Positions 48,557 through 56,472 of a stretch of 64,000 nucleotides of DNA are shown in pieces. Origin of the DNA: Paraburkholderia sp. BL25I1N1 (GTDB lineage Bacteria; Pseudomonadota; Gammaproteobacteria; Burkholderiales; Burkholderiaceae); assembly GCF_003002025.1 (NCBI RefSeq), contig NZ_PVZB01000001.1:558001-622000 (forward strand). The letters are read 5' to 3'. The notes beneath the pieces are model-generated. The model had not been told where the DNA came from, ran no database searches, and saw nothing but the letters and a program-made list of their open reading frames with translations. The position numbers and the translations under genes were made by a program. Position 1 is the first letter of the stretch. The number at the start of each line of letters is the position of its first letter.

Positions 48557-49309
48557 ATGAGGGAGACTTTTGATCCAGACGGCGTCGAGCAGCCGGTCTT
48601 CGTGACCGGCGAGCGGTACGAGACGCTGGACGAACCCTTGGGCACCTATCGTCGCGCGCGACTGATCCACGCGAGCGCCGGGGTGCTGATCGTGCGCACC
48701 GAAACCGAGCGCTGGGTCGTACCGCCGGGTCACGCGGTCTGGATGCCCGCGGGTTTGCTGCACCGCTTGTCCGCCGTCAATCCCGTCGAATTTCATTCGC
48801 TCTTTGTCGTGGCGGACGCCGCGCCGCTTCCGCCGCACAGCGGCGCCGTCGTGCCCGACCCGCTGGTCACGGCGTTGCTGATCGCCGCGGCCCGTCTGCC
48901 GCACGACCAACCGCTCGATGAACCAGCCGCGCGTCTCGTGCAGGTGTTGCTGGACCGGCTGCCCGGTCTGCGCACTGCGCCGTTAGGGTTGAACTGGCCG
49001 CGCGATCAACGCGCGCAGCGGATCGCCGACGCTTTGAGCGCCAATCCGGCCGACGCCTCGGTACTCGAAGACCTGGCCGCAGCCGCCGGCGTAACGGCCC
49101 GCACGGCGGCGCGCCTGTTCGTCAAGGAAACGGGACAAACCTTCGGACAGTGGCGCCAGCAACTTCGCCTGCTGGTCGCATTGGAACGCCTGGGCGCCGG
49201 CGCGAGCGTCACGCAGGTGGCGCTTGAGGTGGGCTACAGCGACGTGTCGTCGTTCATTGCGGTGTTTCGGGACGCGTTCGGCGACACACCCGCGCGTTAT
49301 TTCCGCTAA
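48557..49309 (+). CDS. AraC-family regulator with cupin sensor
   Basis: About 250 residues from ATG 48557 (an ATG at 48509 adds 16). The N-terminal half is a cupin (IVRTETERWVVPPGHAVWMP, AGLLHRLSA). The C-terminal half has two HTHs (LEDLAAAAGVTARTAARLF, VTQVALEVGYSDVSSFIAVF, FRDAFGDTPARYFR). It is divergent from glutaminase and convergent with the DHA2 exporter gene. The target is unknown. Confidence 0.88.
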   Translation: MRETFDPDGVEQPVFVTGERYETLDEPLGTYRRARLIHASAGVLIVRTETERWVVPPGHAVWMPAGLLHRLSAVNPVEFHSLFVVADAAPLPPHSGAVVPDPLVTALLIAAARLPHDQPLDEPAARLVQVLLDRLPGLRTAPLGLNWPRDQRAQRIADALSANPADASVLEDLAAAAGVTARTAARLFVKETGQTFGQWRQQLRLLVALERLGAGASVTQVALEVGYSDVSSFIAVFRDAFGDTPARYFR

Positions 49310-49369
49310 CGCAGCGCCGCCGCCCGCGGTAACAGGGTGCGCGGGTCGGCGTTAAAAACACCGTCGCGC

Positions 49370-50947
49370 TCAATGCGCGCCGGCCGCGTCCGGGCCACCG
49401 CCGCCCTTGGCCGGCCGCGTAATCCAGATCAGCGGAATGATCAGAATGAAGATGACCGCCGAGACGAAGAAGATGTCGTTCAGGCCCATCATGGCCGCCT
49501 GCGTGTTCACGCTGAAATCGAATAACGCATGGGCCGATTGCGAATTCAGATGCAGCAGGGATTGGGTCGAATCGATCTGCTGATTGAACGTCGGGTTGTT
49601 GATGGAGGCTTGCTCCGTAAGCCGCGCGTGATGCAGCACCGTGCGGTTGTTCCATTCGTTGCCGGCGATCGAAGTGCCCACCGCGCCGCAAAATACGCGG
49701 GCGAAATTAGACAGACCCGCCGCCGCGGGAATCTTGTTTGGCGGCTGGCCGGACAGGATGATCGCGGTCAGCGGCACGAAGAACAGCGCCATCGGAATGC
49801 CTTGCAGCAGAGTCGGCAGCACGAGATGCCACGTGTCGATCTCGATCACATACTTCGAGCGCATGTAAAACACGATCGCGAAGCCGACAAACGCCAGCGT
49901 GGCGATCACGCGCGCGTCCGAGCGCGGCAGCACGCGGCCCATCACCGGCGCGAGGATCACCGCGAATATGCCGAGCGGCGCGGTCACGAGACCGGCGTCG
50001 ATGGAACGGTAATTCAGATACTCCTGCATCCATTGCGGGAGCAGCACGAGGTTGCCGAAGAACACGCCATACGCGACCGAAATCGCAATCGTGCCGCCGA
50101 GAAAATTGCGCTGCTGAAACAGCCGCAAATCGACGATCGGATGTTCCTCGGTCAATTCCCACACGAGGAAGAATGCGAAGCTGATGAGCGCGGTAACGCC
50201 GAGAATCACGATCACCGGCGACGAGAACCAGTCGAGATCCTTGCCCTTGTCCAGCATGATCTGCAGCGAGGCGACCCACGTGATCAGCAGGCCGAGCCCG
50301 ACCACGTCGATGGGCGGCTTGCGGGTCGGCGATTCGCGGGTGCGGTAGATCATCCACGTGACGCCGGCCGCGAAAATGCCGACCGGAATGTTGATGTAGA
50401 AGATCCACGACCAGCTGTAACTATCCGTGATCCAGCCGCCGAGCGCCGGGCCTGCAATCGGGCCGACGGTCGCGGTCATCGCCCATAAGGCGAGCGCGGT
50501 CGAGGATTTTTCCTTCGGATACGAGCCGAGCAGAATGGCTTGCGACAGCGGAATCAGCGGGCCGGCCACCGCGCCCTGGAAGATCCGCGCGAGCAGCAGG
50601 ATCGGCAGCGTCGGCGCAATGCCGCACAACCACGATGCCAGCACGAACATCAGGATCGCGCCGACGAACAGCTTCACCTGGCCGATGCGCTGCGTGAGCC
50701 AGCCGGTAAGGGGAATCGACACGGCATTGGCCGCGGCGAACACCGTGATGACCCACGTGCCTTCATCGACCGAAACGCCGAGGTTGCCGGAAATGGTTGG
50801 AATCGCAACGTTCGCGATCGACGTGTCCAGCACGTTCATGAAGGTGGCGAGCGCGACGGCAATCGTGGCCAGCACCAGCTGGCCGCCCTTCAGCGGCGGC
50901 GGTGGTGCGGGCGGCGCCGCGGCGGGCGCTGGAGTGGGCTGGCTCAA
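49370..50947 (-). CDS. DHA2-family 14-helix drug:H+ antiporter (EmrB-like), TTG start
   Basis: A 525-residue transporter. The TTG at 50945-50947 lies seven bases after GGAG, which no in-frame ATG matches. Helix 1 shows the family motif FMNVLDTSIANVAIPTI; motif A is GWLTQRIGQVKLF, and motif C falls in GPIAGPALGGWITDSYSWSW. A Pro/Ala-rich head of about 20 residues precedes it. EmrB proteins usually work with an EmrA fusion protein and TolC-like duct, but neither is adjacent. It could act alone or with distant partners. Confidence 0.9.
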   Translation of the reverse strand: MSQPTPAPAAAPPAPPPPLKGGQLVLATIAVALATFMNVLDTSIANVAIPTISGNLGVSVDEGTWVITVFAAANAVSIPLTGWLTQRIGQVKLFVGAILMFVLASWLCGIAPTLPILLLARIFQGAVAGPLIPLSQAILLGSYPKEKSSTALALWAMTATVGPIAGPALGGWITDSYSWSWIFYINIPVGIFAAGVTWMIYRTRESPTRKPPIDVVGLGLLITWVASLQIMLDKGKDLDWFSSPVIVILGVTALISFAFFLVWELTEEHPIVDLRLFQQRNFLGGTIAISVAYGVFFGNLVLLPQWMQEYLNYRSIDAGLVTAPLGIFAVILAPVMGRVLPRSDARVIATLAFVGFAIVFYMRSKYVIEIDTWHLVLPTLLQGIPMALFFVPLTAIILSGQPPNKIPAAAGLSNFARVFCGAVGTSIAGNEWNNRTVLHHARLTEQASINNPTFNQQIDSTQSLLHLNSQSAHALFDFSVNTQAAMMGLNDIFFVSAVIFILIIPLIWITRPAKGGGGPDAAGAH

Positions 50948-51231
50948 ACGGTTCTCCGGATCGGTGTGCCGCGGACAACCGCGGCGACGTCGTATTGCAT
51001 GCCCGCGCGAAGCGCCGGGCCGCAGGTCCGCTGAATGCTCGCAAAAGCATACCTGCATTCATGTTTGGACGTCATCGGCGCGTGCAAAGGCGAGGGCGAA
51101 AACAAATCCGGCAGCGTATGCTCGCGACTGAGGCTGCACGCAGCGCAAGGCGCTATCCATGACATGACGACGCCGCGCGTTCACGCGTGCGGGACGCACC
51201 ATCCACGAATCAAGAGAGAAAGGGAGCGAAT

Positions 51232-51891
51232 ATGGCTTGGGAGCAATTCGAACATGGCTGGCGGCGCGCGCCGGTGAGCGCGCCTGCCAAAGGGCTGGTG
51301 GTGCTGATGCATGGCGTCGGCAGCAATGCGCGCGATCTGATGCCGCTGGCGGACATCTGGAGCGAGAGCCTGCCCGATGTGGCCTTCACGTCGCTCGACG
51401 GCACCGACGCCTTCGACGGCGGCTTCGGCGGACGCCAGTGGTTCAGTCTGCGCGACGTCAACGAAGGCAATCGCGAGTCGCGCGTCGCCGCGGCCTATCC
51501 GGCGTTGCGACGCATGCTCGAAACCGAACTCGCTTACTGGCAGGTGTCGTTCGGGCGCCTGGCGCTGGTCGGATTCTCGCAAGGATCGATCATGGCGATG
51601 CACCACGTGGCGACCAGCGCGGAAGGCGCGGCCGGCGTGGTCGCGTATTCCGGGCGGCTCGCCTCGGTGATCGTCGCGCAAAACGGCACGGCGCTCACGC
51701 TGATCCACGGCGAGGACGACGAAGTGATCCCGGTGCAGGAACTCGAATCCGCCGCCGACGCCTTCAGCGGCGCCGGCTATACCGTCGACGCCTATGCGCT
51801 GCCCGGCATTGGCCACACGATCAATGCCGACGGCGTCGCGCTCGGCCAGGAGGCGCTCGAACACGCATTGGGCGCTTTGTCGCACGGCTAA
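51232..51891 (+). CDS. Carboxylesterase/phospholipase (YpfH-like alpha/beta hydrolase)
   Basis: A 219-residue serine hydrolase. The nucleophile elbow is GFSQGS; LIHGEDDEVIPVQELESA carries the acid, and GIGHTINAD carries the His. VVLMHGVGSNARDLMPLAD is the oxyanion region. This is the lysophospholipase/YpfH pattern, which favours short acyl esters. The start follows GGGAGCG. Confidence 0.92.
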   Translation: MAWEQFEHGWRRAPVSAPAKGLVVLMHGVGSNARDLMPLADIWSESLPDVAFTSLDGTDAFDGGFGGRQWFSLRDVNEGNRESRVAAAYPALRRMLETELAYWQVSFGRLALVGFSQGSIMAMHHVATSAEGAAGVVAYSGRLASVIVAQNGTALTLIHGEDDEVIPVQELESAADAFSGAGYTVDAYALPGIGHTINADGVALGQEALEHALGALSHG

Positions 51892-52054
51892 AGATTCTGA
51901 ACTGCTTGCCGTTAACTGCTCATAAGTATGAAAATCACCCCCGCCGCGCGGACCGCGGAACGCCCGACAGGGCGGCCCAAGCGGCTCGGGTGACCGGGGG
52001 CGCATTTTCCAGACTGCCCGGTACGGGCGGATAACGACACATCAGAGCCTTCCT

Positions 52055-53107
52055 ATGGCCAGACCGACGCCGCATTACCCGCTTTTCGATCGCCTGTTCC
52101 GTCAATCCGTGACGGTGGACCTCGGCACGGCCAACACCCTGATCTATACCGACGACGGCGGCATCGTGCTGAATCAGCCGTCCGTCGTATGCTTCCAGAA
52201 AGACACCGCCGACCGGCCCAAACGCGTCGCCGCGGTCGGCACTCAGGCGCGCCAGATGCTGGGCCGCGCGCCGACCAATCTCGAAGCGGTGCGGCCGATG
52301 CGTCACGGCGTGATCGCCAACTTCTCCGCCGCCGAACACATGATCAAGCAATTCGTCGAGATGGCACGCCCGCGGCCGCTGTTCAGCCGGCGCGCCGCGT
52401 TCACGCTGTGCGTACCGGCCGGCGCGACCCAGGTCGAGCGTCGCGCGATCAAGGAAGCGGCCGTGGCGGCCGGCGCGTGGAAGGTGAGTCTGATCGGCGA
52501 ATCGCTGGCGTCGGCGGTCGGCGCGGGGTTGCCGGTGTCGGAGGCGACCGGTTCGATGGTGGTGGATATCGGCGGCGGCACGACGGAAGTCGGCGTAATC
52601 GCGCTCGGCGGCATGGCGTATTCCGGTTCGATCCGCGTGGGCGGCGACAGCTTCGACATGGCGATCGTGAGCTACGTGCGCAATCTGTACGGCGTGCTGC
52701 TCGGCGAGCAGACCGCTGAGCACGTCAAGAAAAACATCGGCTCGGCCATGCGCGATGTGCCGCGCGAGCACATGAACGCGACCGGCCGCAGCGTCGACGA
52801 CGGCTTGCCGCGCACGGTTCAACTGAGCAACCACGATATCGCCGATGCGATCGAGGGACCGCTGCGTCAGATGATCGGCGCGGTCAAGCGCGGGCTCGAA
52901 GAAGCGCCGGCCGAACTGGTGACCGACATCGCCAACAGCGGTATCGTGCTGACGGGCGGCGGCGCGCTGCTCGGCAACCTGAGCCGCCGCCTGACGGACG
53001 AAATCGGCCTCGACGTGCGCGTCGCCGATGAACCGCTCACCTGCGCGGTGCGCGGCGCGGGCACGGCGGCCACCGCCGGTCTGCTGGACGAATTCGCTTA
53101 CGAATGA
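52055..53107 (+). CDS. MreB-like actin homologue, orphan paralogue
   Basis: A 350-residue actin-fold protein. Phosphate-1 is VDLGTANTLIYTDDGG, phosphate-2 VVDIGGGTTEVGVI, and the adenosine loop GIVLTGGGALLGNL, so ATP binding is intact. The N-terminal head (MARPTPHYPLFDRLFRQ) is amphipathic, as needed for membrane attachment. It differs from canonical MreB in the connect segment (LIGESLASAVGAGLPVSEA instead of EEPMAAAIGAGL). No mreC, mreD or mrdA gene is nearby; the main mre operon must be elsewhere. It may modulate shape under some condition, an inference. Confidence 0.88.
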   Translation: MARPTPHYPLFDRLFRQSVTVDLGTANTLIYTDDGGIVLNQPSVVCFQKDTADRPKRVAAVGTQARQMLGRAPTNLEAVRPMRHGVIANFSAAEHMIKQFVEMARPRPLFSRRAAFTLCVPAGATQVERRAIKEAAVAAGAWKVSLIGESLASAVGAGLPVSEATGSMVVDIGGGTTEVGVIALGGMAYSGSIRVGGDSFDMAIVSYVRNLYGVLLGEQTAEHVKKNIGSAMRDVPREHMNATGRSVDDGLPRTVQLSNHDIADAIEGPLRQMIGAVKRGLEEAPAELVTDIANSGIVLTGGGALLGNLSRRLTDEIGLDVRVADEPLTCAVRGAGTAATAGLLDEFAYE

Positions 53108-53158
53108 TTTTGCACGCGGCGCTTGCCGCGCTGTCCCTACCTACTGGTGAATCGATCT

Positions 53159-54010
53159 GTGTGCGCTTCGCCTTCTTCGGCATCTTTCATCGAACTGCGA
53201 AGCGGTTTGCGCATGCCTTACGTGGAAGCCGGCGAGGGCGAGTTGCTGTTGTTCGTGCACGGTTCGTTGTGCGACTACCGCTACTGGCAACCGCAACTCT
53301 CGGGCCTGTCGACGCACTACCGTTGTGTCGCGGTGAGTCTCACGCACTACTGGCCGGCGGCCGATACCGAGCCCGGCCTGCCGTTCAGCTGGAGCGAGCA
53401 CGCGAACGAAGTGGCGGAATTCATCGAGCGCTTCGGCGTTGGGCCGGCCCACGTGGTGGGACATTCGCGCGGCGGTTGCGTCGCGTTTCATTTCGCGCGG
53501 CGCCATTCTGAACACCTGCGGACGTTGACGCTCGCCGACCCGGGTGGTCCGTTGCAGATTGCCGGACGGCCGCCCGCGAGTCTGCCGGAAACGGTCAATG
53601 CGTTGCGCGCGAAAGCGGTGCAACTGATCGAAAGCGGGGATGTGGAGGCCGGCCTGCAACTGTTCGTCGACTCGGTCAGCCGGCCCGGATTCTGGGCGAT
53701 GAGCACGCCGGGTTTCCGCCGGATGGCGACCGACAATGCGCACACGCTGGCGCGTCAATTCCGTGATCCGTTGCCCGCCTATGTTCCCGAGCAGGCCGCC
53801 GAGGTGCGTTGCCCGGTGCTGCTGATCGATGGCGAGAAAAGTCCCGATATGTTTCGCCGCACGGCGGCCGCGCTGCAAAACTGGCTGCCGGATGCGCGCC
53901 GCGCAACAGTGCGCGGTGCGTCGCACGGAATGAACCTCGCGCACCCATCGGCGTTCAATCGCTACGTCGACGAATTCATTCGGTCAGTGAGCGGGCAACG
54001 TACGCAATGA
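53159..54010 (+). CDS. Alpha/beta hydrolase
   Basis: About 283 residues from GTG 53159. No ATG is suitable except 53213, which would lose the first strand; GTG 53147 is an alternative. The oxyanion motif is LLLFVHGSLCDYRYW, the nucleophile elbow GHSRGGCVAF, the acid DGEKSPDMF, and the His in GASHGMNLAHP. Substrate unknown. It begins about 50 bp after the mreB-like gene and may be co-transcribed with it. Confidence 0.85.
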   Translation: MCASPSSASFIELRSGLRMPYVEAGEGELLLFVHGSLCDYRYWQPQLSGLSTHYRCVAVSLTHYWPAADTEPGLPFSWSEHANEVAEFIERFGVGPAHVVGHSRGGCVAFHFARRHSEHLRTLTLADPGGPLQIAGRPPASLPETVNALRAKAVQLIESGDVEAGLQLFVDSVSRPGFWAMSTPGFRRMATDNAHTLARQFRDPLPAYVPEQAAEVRCPVLLIDGEKSPDMFRRTAAALQNWLPDARRATVRGASHGMNLAHPSAFNRYVDEFIRSVSGQRTQ

Positions 54011-54130
54011 TCGCAACGAGCGTGTAATAAACGTGCAATCAATGCATGGCGACGCCGCGCCGGGTGGCTCGCGCTCGCGGCGGTGATCCGCGGGCTGGCT
54101 CGATCCCGGCAACACTTCAAACGCTCGACC

Positions 54131-54532
54131 TCATGCCTTGCGATGCGCGTCTTTGTCGAGCGCGCGTTCCGCCGCTTCGCCAACCAGTCCGTGATAGTAC
54201 AGATGCACGCCGATCGCGAGCGAGTCGTTGCGAATTTCGTGGAACGCTTTCCACGCTTTCACGGGGTCTTTGAACAGCAGATAGTGCGCTTCCTGCGCGA
54301 TCAGATCCGCGACCTCGTGCAGGCCGTGTCCGTGCAGCACATCCACGAGCGCATCGAGACTGCGGTGCGTGCGCGCGTCGGTACGCGGATAGAGCATATG
54401 CAACACCGCCACGTCCTGTGTTTTCAGCGCTGCTGAGAGGGCGACGACGATGTCCTGGTGATTCAGCGCGGTGACGACGTTCGCGTCGGTGTGGACGTGA
54501 TCCGGAAACAGCGTTTCGAGCGAGGCGTTCAT
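54131..54532 (-). CDS. Hypothetical protein, helical, preceded by a leader terminator
   Basis: A 133-residue soluble helical protein starting MNASLETLFPDHVHTDANVV and containing LSAALKTQDVAVLHMLYP, then LHGHGLHEVADLIAQEAHYL and KAWKAFHEIRNDSLAIG. Family not recognised. The start is supported by AGGAAGGA. A strong intrinsic terminator stands 29 bases upstream, which suggests transcription attenuation. Confidence 0.65.
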   Translation of the reverse strand: MNASLETLFPDHVHTDANVVTALNHQDIVVALSAALKTQDVAVLHMLYPRTDARTHRSLDALVDVLHGHGLHEVADLIAQEAHYLLFKDPVKAWKAFHEIRNDSLAIGVHLYYHGLVGEAAERALDKDAHRKA

Positions 54533-54560
54533 AAGGTCCTTCCTGTTCTTCTGGCTGATT

Positions 54561-54588
54561 AAAAAGGCCCGCCGCAGGACGGCGGGCC
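54561..54588 (-). terminator. Intrinsic terminator in the leader of the gene at 54131-54532
   Basis: On the minus strand GGCCCGCCG, a 5-base loop and CGGCGGGCC make a 9-bp GC-rich stem followed by TTTTT. It ends only 28 bases before the start codon. No minus-strand gene exists between it and the divergent citrate synthase gene, so it would stop a short leader RNA. Confidence 0.75.
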
Positions 54589-54947
54589 AAACACAGCGAT
54601 GTGTTCGCAGGGGAAGCAAAACACGAATGCAGTATCGCAGATGCCCTCTTGCCTTCGCAGCCTGACTGCCGCAAAACATTGTTGCAGTAAGTGCTCAGCT
54701 TTCATTTTGCTGGCAGTGGGTGTGGGTACAGGTGCGGCGCGACCGGTTCCCCGCGGTATCCAGCCTTTGCAGGAGGACATGCCGGCAACGAATGTTGCGC
54801 CAGCCGAGATGCATTGTTGCGGTCGATCGTCGCAATCGGAGGGCCGCCGGACCTTAAAATGCCGAGCGGAGCCTGAGCATGCCAACTCGCTTCTGACGAT
54901 CGAGCATGCCGGCACGTGTGCGATGTGAAAGTAAAAGGAACGTGTAG

Positions 54948-56246
54948 ATGAACTCGAAGACACACGCAACGCTGAGCTTTTCCGACAGCGACCAGACTAT
55001 TGATTTGCCGATTTATCAGGGCACGCTCGGACCGGACGTGATCGACATCCGCAAGCTATACGGCCAGACCGGCAAGTTCACGTACGACCCGGGCTTCATG
55101 TCGACGGCGGCATGCAACTCCGAAATCACCTATATCGACGGCGACAAAGGCGAGCTGCTGTACCGCGGTTATCCGATCGACAATCTGGCGCAGAACGCCG
55201 ACTTCCTCGAAACGTGCTACCTGCTGCTGAAGGGCGAATTGCCGAACGCGCAGCAGAAGCAAGAGTTCGCCAGGACCGTCACGCAGCACACGATGGTGCA
55301 CGACCAGATGCACTTCTTCTTCCGCGGTTTCCGTCGCGACGCGCACCCCATGGCGATTCTGGTCGCCGCGGTCGGCGCATTGTCGGCGTTCTATCACGAC
55401 TCGCTCGACATCAGCAATCCGCTGCACCGCGATATCTCCGCGATCCGCATGATCGCGAAGCTGCCGACGCTGGTCGCGATGGCGTACAAGTACACCGTGG
55501 GTCAACCGTTCGTTTATCCGAAGAACGACCTGTCGTATAGCGCCAATTTCATGCGCATGATGTTCTCGAACCCGGCGGAAGAATACAAGGTCAACGACGT
55601 GCTGGTGCGCGCGCTGGACCGCATCCTGATCCTGCACGCGGACCACGAGCAGAATGCATCGACCTCGACCGTGCGTCTCGCCGGTTCGTCGGGCGCGAAC
55701 CCGTTCGCGTGTATCGCGGCCGGTATCGCATGTTTGTGGGGCCCGGCGCATGGCGGCGCGAATGAAGCGGCGCTGAACATGCTGGAAGAAATCGGCTCGG
55801 TCGACAACATCCCCGAATTCATCGCGAAGGTGAAGGACAAGGATTCCGGCGTGAAGCTGATGGGCTTCGGCCACCGCGTCTACAAGAATTACGATCCGCG
55901 CGCGAAGCTGATGCGCGAGACCTGCCACGAAGTGCTGGAAGAGCTGGGTTTGCACGACGATCCGCTGTTCAAGCTCGCCATGGCGCTCGAAAAGATCGCG
56001 CTGGAAGATGAATACTTCGTGTCGCGCAAGCTGTATCCGAACGTCGACTTCTATTCGGGTATCGTGCAGCGCGCGCTGGGCATTCCGACAGCCATGTTCA
56101 CGTGCATCTTCGCGATGGCGCGCACGGTCGGCTGGATTGCGCAGTGGAACGAAATGATCGCCGATCCGGAACAGAAAATCGGCCGTCCGCGTCAGCTGTT
56201 CGTCGGCGAAACGCAACGCGAAGCCACGCCGCTGGCCAGGCGCTAA
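54948..56246 (+). CDS. gltA: Citrate synthase, hexameric type I
   Basis: A 432-residue enzyme of the Gram-negative type. The conserved blocks are [20 protein letters not shown] near the N-terminus, [20 protein letters not shown] with a catalytic His, and [18 protein letters not shown] with a second His. The catalytic Asp lies in the [13 protein letters not shown] segment ([18 protein letters not shown]). It condenses oxaloacetate and acetyl-CoA. The start has AAAGGAACGTG. It is monocistronic and ends with a hairpin. The sdh genes, often beside gltA in Burkholderiales, would lie upstream but are not here. Confidence 0.98.
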   Translation: MNSKTHATLSFSDSDQTIDLPIYQGTLGPDVIDIRKLYGQTGKFTYDPGFMSTAACNSEITYIDGDKGELLYRGYPIDNLAQNADFLETCYLLLKGELPNAQQKQEFARTVTQHTMVHDQMHFFFRGFRRDAHPMAILVAAVGALSAFYHDSLDISNPLHRDISAIRMIAKLPTLVAMAYKYTVGQPFVYPKNDLSYSANFMRMMFSNPAEEYKVNDVLVRALDRILILHADHEQNASTSTVRLAGSSGANPFACIAAGIACLWGPAHGGANEAALNMLEEIGSVDNIPEFIAKVKDKDSGVKLMGFGHRVYKNYDPRAKLMRETCHEVLEELGLHDDPLFKLAMALEKIALEDEYFVSRKLYPNVDFYSGIVQRALGIPTAMFTCIFAMARTVGWIAQWNEMIADPEQKIGRPRQLFVGETQREATPLARR

Positions 56247-56276
56247 AGCGTCGAGGCGCTCACCCGCCTCACGCCC

Positions 56277-56305
56277 GCGCGGCGCTCTCACGAGGAGCGC
56301 CGCGC
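56277..56305 (+). terminator. Hairpin after citrate synthase
   Basis: GCGCGGCGCTC and GAGCGCCGCGC form an 11-bp stem with a 7-base loop 31 bases after the gltA stop. The following sequence (CCTTCCTC) is only moderately T-rich, so efficiency is uncertain. Confidence 0.65.
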
Positions 56306-56472
56306 CCTTCCTCTGCACGTCCTGTGCCACTGAAAAAAAAGCGCAACTCTCCTGTGATAAGTTCGTCTGACGCGGACAGACCCTCTACAATCGGAAGCGA
56401 CTCAGACAGCAACCGGATGTAGACCGAACGCAACAGCGTGAACGCAGCAGCGAACCCATAGGAGTGACCCTG

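Noticed and set aside
54702..54965. Minus-strand frame of 87 codons in the leader upstream of the terminator at 54561
   Set aside because: Composition is atypical, there is no ribosome-binding site, and it overlaps the gltA start; the stretch is more likely non-coding leader or promoter DNA.
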